Shown: positions 1 through 11,597 of the stretch, one piece after another
Numbering within the stretch: the stretch's first letter is position 1
How the letters are laid out: every line of letters starts with the position of its first letter
Assembly: GCA_036897485.1 (NCBI GenBank)
Contig: JAYMTF010001801.1
Span: 1-21,230, forward strand
DNA from: Pelargonium nanum
Lineage: Eukaryota; Streptophyta; Magnoliopsida; Geraniales; Geraniaceae
Reading direction: 5' to 3'
Length of the DNA: 21,230 nucleotides
Made by a program: the position numbers and the translations under genes
The notes under the pieces: generated by a model
The model's database searches: none
Told to the model about the DNA's origin: nothing
What the model saw: the letters and a program-made list of their open reading frames with translations, nothing else

Positions 1-491
1 TTTAACCAATAAATTTTGAATTTTTGCCCACACTTCTTTCAGCTACGAATGAAATAGCTAATAAAAAAAAAACACTATTTATAAACTAATATTTTCTCTC
101 CTTTTTTCCTTTCATGGTGTCTATTTGGCTGTATGGGAAGCTAAAACTCAATTATTCCAACACGGTGCTATTAGGAAAGTCTTAAAGTTTATCACATTAC
201 AAAGTGTCCCTCTTGTTCTATCATGTCCCTATCCCGCTAAAACCGAACCAGATTTTGCTACAAAAAGCAAAAAATTGTACTATTTCACAACACCCATTGC
301 TCCAGCTCATCATCAACCTCAATTCTCTATATAACATTAACAGCACAGAACTCAAAATTCACAATAAATTCGACTAATTCCCTTAAAACCATGAACCAAT
401 CTTTAAACAGACACACAAACCATATGATTCACAACAAATTAGAAGCCAATTTCGAACCAGAGAAACGAAAAAAAGGAGAAAAAACACCTAC
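1..491 (-). other. Intron 1 of the ERdj3A-like gene (partial)
   Basis: This is the start of the intron after the first coding exon, on the minus strand. The donor reads AAG|GTAGGT with the G at 491. The stretch is AT-rich. I found no second J-domain exon on the minus strand, so the acceptor must lie left of the window. A small open frame on the plus strand (125-334) resembles no family I know and has intron-like composition. Confidence 0.6.
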
Positions 492-572
492 CTTGTACGG
501 GTCCACAGATTTCGCTTGAAGGTTTGCGATCAACAGCGACCCGAAGAGCGCGATCAGTAACAGTGATTTCAT
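492..572 (-). CDS. ERDJ3A: ER-resident DnaJ/HSP40 co-chaperone, first coding exon (ERdj3A/TMS1-like)
   Basis: The ATG is at 572-570 and the exon encodes 27 residues before a clean donor. Residues 1-20 form a typical secretory signal peptide: a Lys at position 2, a leucine/isoleucine-rich core, and a likely cleavage after ...NLQA. The mature start reads KSVDPYK. As I recall it, Arabidopsis ERdj3A (TMS1, At3g08970) begins its J domain KSVDPYKVLGV after the signal peptide, and that gene also splices near this point. ERdj3A is an ER-lumen J-protein that stimulates BiP and is needed for pollen-tube thermotolerance. The next gene is the homologue of At3g08960, which supports the call. Only the N-terminus is visible, so the J domain, HPD motif and C-terminal region cannot be checked. 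The frame stays open further upstream but has no in-frame ATG there (the codon at 626-624 is TTG), so 572 is the natural start. Confidence 0.7.
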
Positions 573-694
573 CTTCGACACCGAGTCTTTGTGAATTGTG
601 GATTCGCGAGACGTTGATTCGTACAAAATTGCGAAGAAAATTCGAAGCGATCGACAGAATCTGAAGGAGAGTTGGTTTCTGGGAGCGAACGGTT

Positions 695-845
695 CATAAA
701 TAGGTTCGCGGGAGAGAACTCTAGATGCTTCGTGCCTAAGGCCGTTAGGTACACGTGGCGTCCAGCGGTGATACCACGCGCGCGGACCAATCAGATTTTA
801 GAAATATATCTGATCTTGTGTTGACGTGGCACTGCCGGTCACGTG
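695..845 (-). promoter_or_regulatory. ERdj3A promoter with unfolded-protein-response-like elements
   Basis: Upstream of the ERdj3A ATG there is a TATA-like CTATTTATG (703-695 on the minus strand), then a compact element cluster. G-box CACGTG occurs at 752-757 and 840-845. TGACGTGG occurs at 822-829 (CCACGTCA on the minus strand). ATTGGTCCGCG on the minus strand (791-781) differs at one base from the ERSE-II consensus ATTGGNCCACG. Such elements bind bZIP28/bZIP60-type factors and NF-Y in plant ER-stress promoters. Their presence before an ER chaperone gene is seen in the sequence; that they are used is inferred. Confidence 0.5.
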
Positions 846-884
846 TTCTGGGTTCATTTGACTGTTGCGAGATGTGTTTCTCAA

Positions 885-912
885 TGGGCCTGACCATTCT
901 TGGGCCGGCCCA
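885..912. promoter_or_regulatory. Site II element cluster with palindrome TGGGCCGGCCCA
   Basis: TGGGCC occurs at 885-890. A perfect 12-bp palindrome TGGGCCGGCCCA occurs at 901-912. TGGGCC/T is the plant site II element bound by TCP factors, common in promoters of housekeeping and growth genes. It lies about 310-340 bp upstream of the ERdj3A ATG and about 1 kb upstream of the KA120 ATG, so the first is the likelier target. Confidence 0.45.
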
Positions 913-1588
913 AACAAAGTGTAATGCCAGTTTTAAGTGTATCGGCGCATGTTTCACATAGCGTTTAAGTTGAAAAGACAAAACTCGAATTCAATCCGCG
1001 AAAATATAAATTTTGAGTTTTATGTATATAATTATTGTGTGTTTGTTCAACCTACCACCACCCGGGGATTTATAGGGCTCACTCCTTTGAAATTTGAACT
1101 CGCAAATGCAGGTCGGATTTTAAGTACTTGCACAATTCCATGTTGCCTAGTGATAGATCTATCAACTTGGACTAAAATCAGGAGTTGCTCGAGATTCGAG
1201 CTTCATTTCTGCAGACTCGATTGAACTCAAAAGGATTGAACCATTATTTCATCAAGATTATCCTATATTGAAGTCAGTCAAGTTGGTCAACCCTTTATTA
1301 ATACGCACATTACCCACAAGAAATTTCTATCTGTTTTTATTTTTTCGAAGTACGTACAAAATTACTTTAACTAGATGCATAAAATAGAAATATCTACCTA
1401 ATTACCTAAATCATCTTATTTGTGATGTAACTTGGGAAGACAAGTAAGCATTTAGAATTCTATTGCACCTATTATTAGAAACACACATAAATTTACATGC
1501 AAAACACATACATAAGATTATAAGAACTCTTTTCATATGAAATAATTTACACCCTTATAGATTAGAGTTCGAGCCTCTAGGTGTGCAC
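913..1588. other. Intergenic, no gene recognised
   Basis: This is the middle of the head-to-head spacer. A plus-strand open frame at 937-1224 has no ATG at its listed start and no recognisable domain, and I do not treat it as a gene. A perfect 14-bp palindrome TGATAGATCTATCA lies at 1151-1164. The rest is AT-rich without a clear repeat family. Confidence 0.5.
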
Positions 1589-1924
1589 GGGCCCATCAGA
1601 TCGAGGACACACCGTAACAAAGCTGCACCCGTCCGTAGAGTAGAAAAACTCCAAAGCATTCTTCGCTGGTAGAGGGGCACCGCATATACTCGCGGCCAAA
1701 CGACGACCAGACCAGCGTCCCAATCATTCTTCTCTTCTCTTCACTTCCTCTCCTACGAGAACACGCGATCCTCGCTGGTCCTTCTCAGTCTCGCCACAAA
1801 CCCTCGGATTCAACTCTGCAGATTCTTCGATCCGAACTCGCCTTCGCGATTCGTTTTGCGCTCCCACAGTTGCAGCGAGAGAGAGGAAGAGGCAGGAGCG
1901 AGTGACCAACGAACAAGGACGGCG
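1589..1924 (+). promoter_or_regulatory. KA120 promoter and 5' UTR
   Basis: A site II motif in reverse orientation (GGCCCA) is at 1590-1595. No strong TATA box is visible; the nearest is a weak TATACT around 1684. From about 1730 the sequence becomes pyrimidine-rich, which suits a 5' UTR. A telo-box AAACCCT is at 1798-1804. I see no upstream ATG between about 1700 and the start codon at 1925. The transcription start is not determined. Confidence 0.4.
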
Positions 1925-4900
1925 ATGGCGCTCTCGGCTTCGGACCTGCCGGCGATGTACTCGTTGCTGTCCAATTCAATGAGCCGCGACGAGAGTGTCC
2001 GGAAACCGGCGGAGGCGGCGCTCTCGCAGTCCGAGAACAGGCCTGGCTTCTGCTCTTGCCTCATGGTATTGTTTTGGTTATCTTCGAACTGGCGTGTCTT
2101 CTAGGGTTTAGGTTTTTGGAGCATTTAAGTTCTCTGTGGTTTTGTTGTGTTGTGCCTGCCAATTGTTTGTGGAAATGTCTGTGAGGACTGTTGTTTTTTG
2201 GTATTTGTGTACTGAAGAGTTCGTGGAAATGCAGGAAGTGATAACTGCGAAGGATCTAGCGCCTCAAGGGGATGTTCGGCTGATGGCGTCGGTGTATTTC
2301 AAGAACAGCGTTAGTAGGTACTGGAGACACAGACGCGACTCTAGGTAAGACAATTTCGGCTTGTTTATATTGCATATCATGCATTGCTGAGATATGAATT
2401 GCAGTGATACTTGGATTCTTCGTGGCATTGTGTCTCATGGTACAATGCTGATCTCAAATTCTTCTTTCTGTTAACTTGCATAGCTATAGCTTATTACATC
2501 TTAAACAGACACTTAGGTTTTAGAGTTCATAAGCATGTAGAATGTTCATCAAGAGTAGCGGAAGTTGATTGAAGACAAAAGAAGAGTAAGTTTGGAGAGT
2601 AAAAGGAAATGGAGGATTTGGACAATATCAGGCTACATGATGAATTGAAAACCTCGCGAAGCTTCAGAAATATTTATGTCATAAAGTACAACATGAGTGA
2701 ATGTATCACAGACACATTATAAATTAGGATGAATTACTATGTCTGAGATACAAATGCTTGGACAAATGATTTACACTTCCAACGTTTAAAGTTATGATCT
2801 TATTCTCCCACGGTTTTACATATCATTTTGTTTAATTATAATTTTTTGTGATATTTTCAGTGGAATTAGCAGCGAGGAGAAAGTACATCTGAGACAGAAA
2901 CTGTTGACACACTTGAGAGAAGAGAACTATCAGGTGTTCCCCAATGTCTTTTCCTCCTTTTGTAAGAAATATATCACTACATCCACGTTTCTGAAGCTAT
3001 TTGTAATCATTTGTTTATTTATCAGTAACATTTGTTTCTAGAGTAAAATTGATTGCATGTGGTGTGTGTTTTATTTATAAAAACAACAGTCTTTAAGAAC
3101 TTAATGTCTTACTGTATAATTCCTATCCAGATTAGCAAACTTTGCTAACATTGTGTGTTCTACATGTTTGTTATTGCACATACAGATAGCTCAAATGTTG
3201 GCTGTCCTCATTTCCAAAATTGCTCGTATTGATTATCCAAAAGAGTGGTAAACCTTTCAGCTTATGATTTCTATTTGAGATTATTCAGTGTTGTAATTTT
3301 GATCTTGTGTGTTTGTATATAAACTCAAACTGAACAGGAAATGTGTTCAAGAATAAGTACCAGTCCCAATAGATTGGTTCAATACATATAAGGTGGTCTA
3401 GCATTAACTGAAAATATCATCACCTATGGTTTGGCTTGGACAGAAAACATACTAACTTGGAATTTTGTAGCTAAACACTTCTGGACGGTTGGCCTTTGTT
3501 GTGTTTGTGGCTACAAGGGGATCAGGTTTTCTTTTAACTATTTCAACCTGGCTTGGTCTGCCGGCATTTCACATGCCCAGTGAGTGAGAAATCTTTGAAT
3601 ATGCTTAAATAGAGATTAGAGAAGCCATTTTCGACTAGATATTTTTTATGTGGTCAAAGAAAATATTATAATAACAGTTCCTCGTTGCTGTGCTTAAAAA
3701 TTCCTTTATCATGAAATAATTGCATCTGTATAGTTGACCCTACATAGCTTGTTGGGCTGAGTATGTATTTCTAGTATAATGACATGTTGTAAGAGTTAAC
3801 TTAAGATTTTTTATTTCATTAATTTGCTATATATGTTATGCCAACCCCATGTGGTTTAGGATAAAGTTTGGTTCTTAAGCATTGTGCTATATGCTCTAAT
3901 CAATTGTCCCAATTACTTATTCAGGCCAGAGCTCTTTTCTGTCTTGGCACAACAGCTTACGTCAGCAGACACTCTCACTTCCCATAGGATTTTTATGATT
4001 CTCTTCCGAACTTTGAAGGAATTGTCAACTAAACGTCTTACATCAGATCAAAGGAACTTTGCAGAGGTATAGGCTATTATATTAATTCATTAATATTATA
4101 ATTATTTTCTCTTGTTTTGATGAAGAGTCTTTTCTATTTGTCATATTGCAATTGGTTCATGTAAATGGTAATTTTTGTGTGGATCTTGTTATCTTGTTAT
4201 GGATACCATTTGTTGGAGTGGAATATTTACAATGCCCAACATAAATAAGATTTTAAAAAGTTGTATGTTAAGTTCAGTAGCCTGGTTCTCCTTAAAATCC
4301 CTCTCGGATTTGTTTGTCCATTTACAAGGAAGTCACTTAGCACATTGATACCTATCTTCCACAATTAGTTTAACTTTTACCTCTTTCGCACGCATCACCA
4401 CCGCTATAATTACCATTAAACTTTTGTGTTTCAATTTGATTATTGTTTGCATGATCCCTACTGTTTGGTGGTTTATGGCTTCTTCATTATCAAAAGATTT
4501 AATCTTTTGCTTTCATGAATTTTCTTTTTGCAGATATCATCCCATTTGTTTGATTACAGCTGGCACCTTTGGCAGAACGATGTGCAGACAATTTTACACG
4601 GTTTCTCTACACTTGCTCAGAACTATAATTCAAACCTTACGGATCAGCATCATGACGAGCTTTATTTAACATGTGAAAAATGGTTGTTATGTCTAAGGAT
4701 AATACGACAGCTAATCATTTCTGGGTTTCAAAGTGATGCTAAGTGTGTACAGGTACTTAGTTGTGAACTTGGGGCATACTTTTTCCTTGTTAGTGAGGCG
4801 AAGTTGGATGAAAGCTTACAACTTAGCCTTTCTATCTTTGTAGGAAATCCGACCAGTGAAGGAGGTCTGTCCTGTGTTGTTGAATACCATTCAGTCATTT

Positions 4901-7900
4901 CTTCCATATTGTGAGACATCTCTCTCTCTCTCTTTATCATTTTGTGCATGCCACTATTGTATTTGATGCCTTTTCCTAATTGTTTCATGGTCTTTTATTT
5001 ACGTTGTTCTGTTTTTCTTCATCCTGGAAAGTAGATAGCATAATATGTTGGCATCGTTTGTTGAATGTGGGCATATATATAGAAATGAACTATCCTATTT
5101 CACCCAGCAAGAACTGAGTGTATTGTCGAGCTGTTGTAGTTACAAGAGGAAAGTCGTTTCTTCTCTTGTTTTGGTATACTTTTACCATTATATGTCCACA
5201 TTTTTCAGGGGTGGGTAAAGAAAAAAATATATCTCTACTTTCTCTGGGTTGCAAACGGTAGTTAACTCTTCTGCATATATCCTGTATTTTTCAGATTCAA
5301 CTTTTCAGAAGGGACATCTTAAGTTTTTTGACTTCACGAAGAGGGCATGTACTAAATTGATGAAAGTTTTAGTTGCAATTCAGGGGAGACACCCATATTC
5401 TTTTGGTGATAAGTGTGTCCTTCCATTGGTCATGGATTTCTGTTTGAACAAGATAACAGATCCTGAGCCAGATATACTATCATTTGAGAAATTCTTGATT
5501 CAGTGCATGGTCATGGTCAAGCATATATTGGAGTGCAAAGAGTACAAACAAAGTCTTACTGGTCGAGTGATGGATGAAAATGGAGTTACACTTGAGCAGA
5601 TGAAGAAAAATATAACAAGTGCTGTTGGTGGCGTTCTCAAGTCCCTTTTGCCAAACGAACGGATAGTACTCTTGTGTAACATGTTGATACGAAGGTAATT
5701 CACTGACCCTCCTTTGCCTTATCTGTTTGCCGATGGCTTATCTGGCTGTGATTGTATGGTTTTGTCGTCAGTTGAAGGTAGGGTTGATATTTGATATTCT
5801 TTTACTTTTATTCTTCTGAGTGGATTGACATTTTCCTTTTAAATTTCTACCTAATACAAAATTGTGCAGTTATTTTTTTGTGTATGATTAATTATGATAG
5901 AGGTATCTGTTATGATTGTGTGGGCAAATTAATCTTGCTGATGTTTATTTTATTTTGCTGTTCTTTTCTGCATTTAAATGCCTTGTCTGTGCTACAAGAG
6001 ATCACATTACCACATTTGATGTTCCCCATGAGTATATACTTCTCGTTCCAACAGGTACTTTGTTCTAACAGCTGCTGATTTAGAGGAATGGTACCAGAAC
6101 CCAGAATCTTTTCATCATGAGCAAGATATGATTCAATGGACAGAAAAATTGAGACCATGTGCTGAGGCTCTATATATTGTTTTGTTTGAAAACCACAGCC
6201 AAGTAGGTCACATTCAACTCTAGCATTTTACACTATGGTTCTTTATGCTTAAAATTTGCAGTGGTTCTGTAAAAAGTGGTGCATGCTTATGTGATCATGG
6301 ATATTACCTTTAGCTGCTAGGTCCTGTTGTGGTTTCCATTCTGCAAGAGGCAATGAATGGTTGCCCAGCTTCTGTGACTGAAATTACCCCTGGATTGCTT
6401 CTTAAAGATGCTGCATATGGTGCTGCTGCATATGTTTATTATGAGCTCTCAAACTACTTGAGCTTTAAAGATTGGTAAGTATTATCACTATGTTATCTGT
6501 GGTAATTGGTTAGCTTATGCATCTAGCTATCATCACTTATCTATATTCAAGATGTTATTGATCGCTGCACACACATGTTAGCCATGCTAGTGCTGTTTTG
6601 AATGACTATATCTGGTAACTAGTACTGCTTCAAGAAAGCAAAATGTAGTGGCAAAGTAGTGAGCAGAGTCACAGAGTTTGACAAAAAATGCTTACCCTGA
6701 AATCATAATTCTCATTTCTGCCATAATTGCTAAATACTAGTGGTTTGAGGTGACTTCCTTTTAGTTGCATTGTCATATTTGTCATTCTTATGTTCTATTT
6801 GGTCAGTTAATGGTCAACTATTTTTCGTGGGGCAAATATGACTTGTGACCGTTTGACCTGTAATATTTGGTTGCAGGTTTAATGGCGCTTTATCACTTGA
6901 ACTCTCTAATGATCACCCTAATATGCGTATTATCCATCGGAAAGTTGCAATGGTCTTGGGACAATGGGTATCTGAGGTAAAAATAATTTGTTACACCATG
7001 AGCTAATCAATGTTCTCCTAGAAACAGTTATTTTTGGCAGAATAGTTTGCAGAAATTTATTTTTTTTTACTCATTATAAATTTCCTGGTTTATGAAATTC
7101 AGGATATCCCCTTATCTGTGTTTTTTGTTTGAATGTCTCTGTAGGCATTTGTAGTTTATGTGAGATGTGACTACTAACATTTGCTTCATAAAATTGCAGT
7201 GGCTTTAATTTGAAATGACAGTAAAAATGTTTCTGGTTAGAAAAATAATTAGTCAGAAATCATATGTTTGTTCTACATGTCAATGTTGATGCTCCAAAAT
7301 TTCCATCAAGCTGACATAGTCATCCTTGTTAATGTATTCACATGAGGAGATGTTTAGGGGACAGATTATATATATATATATTTAACATTGTATGTAATGC
7401 GATCTCAACAAGGAAAATTTTGTTATTCTCCGGTTACAGTTTACTCTGTTTAACAACAGTCTGTTCCTCCACGATCATATCCAAAATTTAAAGTCTCAAT
7501 TATAAGATTGTTAGCAATGAATGGTTGGGTCTCTGAATTTGGATTGGATCCTTCTTATCTTTAATGGGCCATTCTCATTCAACACATTAAGGTACAAACA
7601 GTGCTTACTTCTAATTCATAGGTTTCTGTTCTTTGTCTTTGGCAGGTTAAAGATGATACAAAAAGATCCGTATACTGTGCTTTGATCCGATTGCTACAGG
7701 CCAAAGACCTATCTGTCAGGGTATGTTCACTAGTTCAATGTTAGTATATGCTCACACGCCTAGTTTTCTCTGTATTCTAGTTATAATTCTTGCTTTTGAA
7801 ATTTGCATTGTCATATCCTGTTCAAAATATTGACGTTTTCCATTCATTGTTTTAGCTGGCAGCGTGCCGGTCAATATGTTTGCACGTTGAAGATGCAAAT

Positions 7901-10900
7901 TTTTCAGAACGGGACTTCGCTGATCTTCTTCCTATTTGTTATGATTTATGTTTTAAGTTGGTTGAGGAGGTCCAGGAGTTTGACTCAAAGGTAGAATACT
8001 GTTGTCACTCAGTTTGACATGTTGTAGAGGTCAATCCCCTCTCTTTATACATGGTTCTGATAATTTAGCATCACATATGCTTCTATGTTTTTGTTAGCGG
8101 AAGTAGCTGTAAGCGCACATTCTTATTTCAGTTATTGAGCATCACATATGCTTCTATATTAGGACTTCTTTTCTGGGACTCTGGTTTTAGTTGTCAGACA
8201 CATTTTTATGTGGTCATAATTTCATTATTCTTATAGTCTACTCTTGAACGTTTACTGAGTTCCTGTTCACCCATTTTATTTCAGGTTCAGGTTTTGAATT
8301 TGATCTCTGTCCTTATTGGACACCTTAACGAAGTCTTTGCATTTGCAGACAAGTTGGTACCATTTTTTCAGAAGGTATTTGCTATTTTGCATTTGAAGGA
8401 AAATAACAGACATCCTAAAAATGGTATTTGGCTGGTAAACCAGGAAAATGAGATTTATTCACTCAAATGGACATGGACTAATTTAATTGAATTAAATATT
8501 AATCATGTAATTGCTAGCAGGCATAAATTGAACTTATATAAGAGTTTCCTTAAAATTATAAGATAGTCAAGACAAATGAAAGTTTTGAACATTAGTTTTA
8601 GTTTTGAGTAGTGTTCTTTTTCAGTAAAAGAGTGAATCAGAAGATCAATTTAGGTCGGTCATTTGAAGTAAATAGTTATCTACGCTGGTCTGCAGCATGT
8701 GTACCAATTAAAAATGGTGTTCCAAGTATTTTAGTGGGAATGTAAGAGGAAAATTTTATGGTTTACTTTTTGGAGAGTGAATTCGTAATTTAAATTTTGG
8801 CTAGGTCTGGGAGGAATCTTCGGGTGAAAGTCTTCTGCAGATTCAGCTTCTTATTGCTCTACGGAACTTTGTGATTGCACTTGGCTATCAGTCACCCATG
8901 TGCTACAACATGCTACTGCCCATTCTACAAAGGGGAATCGATATAAATAGTCCGGATGAACTCAATCTTTTAGAGGACAGCATGCTGGTTGGTTTCTAGT
9001 CTGATCTTTGTTGTTTAATCCGGTGTCAATATTAGCCCATCATGCTAATACAACTGACATATTTTGCAGTTATGGGAAGCCACAGTTTCTCATGCACCCT
9101 CAATGGTGCCTCAATTATTGGCATATTTCCCATGTCTTCTGGAAGTCATGGAGAGAAGTTTTGATCACTTGCAGGTTAGGCATAATGATATTGTTGGCAT
9201 GTATAATATCCTTTACTTTGAAATGTTGCATCTCCATACTCCACTGTACATGGAACCTATGAGGCTATAACTGCATAACAATGTAACTCACATGTATGCG
9301 GAAAGGGATTATTATTTTATACACTTGCAGTTTAGCTCTTAGACTCCAGAAGCGCGCATCAATTTGCGGATGCCTAGTTTAAATTTGAACTGTTTATTCT
9401 TTTCACTCTAGTGTAAGTGACAAATTAGTTTACCACGGCTTCTGCATAGATTGCATTAAATGTCTTTGCATCTTCAAAAAATCAACAGTCCCTCTATTCC
9501 AAATTGTTTGTCCCCGAACCTTTTCCCATTTGGACTGATTTTTTTGTATAAAAAATAGGGGTGATAGTGGAAATTAAGGCCCTTTGAACTATTTATTTGT
9601 CTCCTTAGAATTGGAATTGCAAAGGTGAACATATAATCTGATTCCCTGTGGTATACTTCTGTCCCATTTTTGTATTGGATGTTGATTTTCTAGCGTGCGC
9701 CCTTCTGAGCTGTTCTCTCTACTGTATAATTTACCATCTCAAGTTAATTGCAGGTAGCTGTCAATATCATAGAGGGTTACATAATTCTGGGTGGAACTGA
9801 GTTTCTCAGTATGCATGCCTCCGCTGTTGCTAAACTTCTAGATATGATTGTTGGAAATGTCAATGATAGAGGGCTGCTTTCAACCCTTCCTGTGATTGAT
9901 ATTCTCATTCAGGTATGTAAGCCGATATTCATTGTGACAATTTTCAGAGGATGGATAGTATGGACCGTACGATTTTGTTGATGGCAAATTTTGGATCACA
10001 GGCTTCTCCTCATTAGCATTCACAATCATACTATGCCATATGCTGGGTTTAAATTTATCTTTAGTCCATATAAATATGCCGCCAATATTACGAAATGTAA
10101 GAATTTTTGGTATTTGAAAATTACGAAGTATCAAGAGCAGCCTTGAATGTTTAGGAAATTTTGAAATGAAAGTTCTATAAGAAGTTAAAGACAAAACATG
10201 TTATAAAAGCAGTGTATCTCTTGGAAAAAAAAAGTGGTCCAAAAAAATTAACCACTCCCCAAACGAAAAAGAAAAGAAGAGTTCTTCCTCATGGGGTATA
10301 TAGAATGCATCTAGTGTATGATATACAATTGATGCTGCTTTAGTAGATATTTGGTGGTTCTAAAATACATTATTCATCATCTACCTTTTTTGCAGTGTTT
10401 TCCGGTGGAAGTGCCTCCATTGATCAGCAGTACTTTGCAGGTAAGTGGAGTTTTTGCTGTAGTTCACAGTTGCATATTATATTCTTCACATTGGAGGTGG
10501 TTTCCATTTGCTGATATCGAACACATATTTTCCAGAAATTGATTGTCATATGTTTGAGTGGAGGTGATGACCGTGACCCCTCGAAAACGACTGTAAAAGC
10601 AACTTCAGCAGCCATCCTGGCAAGAATTTTGGTGATGAATACGAATTTCCTCGCCCAGTTAACATCAGAACCATCACTTTCAATACTCCTACAGAATGCC
10701 GGTGTTCCAATGGATGAAAATGTACTTCTATGTCTGGTTGATATATGGCTTGACAAGGTTTGTCAAAACTTGCACATCCAAATTTTCAAGAGTTCGATTT
10801 TTTTAGGAACATTGTTTACTTGTTTATGCACAGCTTTAATTTTTAAGGTTTGTCATTGCATTTTTAGTTGTTGCAGTGGACATTGATCGTTATATTCTTT

Positions 10901-11597
10901 TGTTGTCTTCTCTTATACCTATTTTCACAGGTGGACAACGCCACGTCCATCCAGAGAAAGACATTTGCCTTGGCCCTTTCAATAATCTTGACCTTACGAT
11001 TGCCTCAAGTTCTCGATAAACTCGATCAGATACTTAGGTATGGCTTAACCGTTGATAAGATTCATGATTTGCAGTCTTTCTGAGGTCTGAGACATAATGT
11101 GTTAATTCACCTTTATGGTGCTTCTCTCCAATTATTGCAGTGTATGTACAAGTGTAATTTTGGGTGGAAACGATGAGTTCGCAGACGACGAGTCCAGGTA
11201 GGATCTCTTATATTTATATCCCCAGGATTTTAGGTTTTGCATCGGTCTTGTGTTAGTAATCAATTTCCTAATGAATTGCAGCGGCGACAATATGAGCTCC
11301 AGCAGGTCTCAGGGTGAAGGGACCATTCCAAGTAAAGAGTTCAGACGGAGACAGGTGAATATTCCTCCCCTGAGATTAATGGATTGAATTGTGGTACTTT
11401 TTTTTCTTTTCTGAATAGCTTTTTCTCCAATCTAGATCAAGTTTTCGGACCCTATCAACCAATTATCGTTAGAGACCTCGGTCCGAGATAATCTTCAAAC
11501 ATGCGCTGCTCTTCATGGAGAGCCTTTTAATACAGCCATCAGTCGAATACATCCATCAGCCTTTGCACAATTAAAGCAAGCATTGAAGATGCCGTAG
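1925..11597 (+). CDS. KA120: Importin-beta family nuclear transport receptor, importin-11-like (KA120), 23 exons
   Basis: Complete 1011-aa karyopherin. Exons: 1925-2065, 2235-2344, 2861-2933, 3186-3247, 3925-4066, 4534-4752, 4844-4910, 5295-5694, 6055-6202, 6314-6474, 6877-6976, 7646-7720, 7856-7990, 8285-8374, 8805-8987, 9070-9174, 9754-9912, 10396-10440, 10536-10757, 10931-11037, 11141-11197, 11282-11354, 11436-11597. All introns are GT-AG, every junction keeps frame, and the total is 3036 nt including TAG. The N-terminus MALSASDLPAMYSLL and the importin N-terminal region (about residues 25-105, with KPAE...RPGFCSCLM and VYFKNSVSRYW) match importin-11 family proteins; human IPO11 has a comparable YFK...YWRR stretch. 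The rest should be HEAT repeats, with an acidic/serine-rich linker near residues 922-940. The Arabidopsis homologue KA120 (At3g08960) is of similar length and limits nuclear accumulation of the immune receptor SNC1. Its role is cargo carriage through nuclear pores under RanGTP control. No truncation or frameshift is seen. Confidence 0.95.
4919..4932. repeat. (TC)7 microsatellite beside the exon 7 donor
   Basis: Seven TC units begin 8 nt after the GT of the donor that ends KA120 exon 7 (GTGAGACA, then TC repeats). The intron is only 91 nt long (4753-4843 is the previous one; this one runs 4911-5294). The tract is pyrimidine-rich and next to the splice site. Confidence 0.8.
7367..7380. repeat. 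(TA)7 microsatellite in KA120 intron 11
   Basis: Seven TA units lie within the 669-nt intron between exons 11 and 12. The rest of this intron is AT-rich and holds no recognised element. Confidence 0.8.
8067..8157. repeat. Exact 20-bp direct repeat in KA120 intron 13
   Basis: The word AGCATCACATATGCTTCTAT occurs at 8067-8086 and again at 8138-8157, a 71-bp offset. The DNA between the copies shows no further obvious repeat. Confidence 0.8.
9486..9513. mobile_element. Possible Stowaway-type MITE end, truncated
   Basis: In KA120 intron 16 the stretch starting AGTCCCTCTATTCCAAATTG and continuing TTTGTCC resembles the widespread plant Stowaway terminal sequence (CTCCCTCCGTTCCAAA... with TTTGTCC). 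I could not find a matching inverted copy within the next few hundred bases, so this is either a decayed one-ended remnant or chance similarity. Confidence 0.3.

Noticed and set aside
573..626. N-terminal extension of the ERdj3A exon to 626
   Set aside because: The frame is open, but the codon at 626-624 is TTG, not ATG, and the extension would bury the signal peptide. The ATG at 572 is the first usable start.
937..1224. Plus-strand open frame of 95 codons as a gene
   Set aside because: It lacks an ATG at its start, has no recognisable domain, and lies in AT-rich spacer.
4424..4669. Separate small protein in KA120
   Set aside because: It is an out-of-frame reading across intron 5 and exon 6; the importin frame explains the conserved sequence.
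10861..10930. Alternative acceptor TTGTTGCAG|TGGACATTG before exon 20
   Set aside because: It mimics the real exon start (GTGGACAACG) but would add sequence that does not fit the family and would shift the frame. The acceptor at 10930 preserves frame and similarity.
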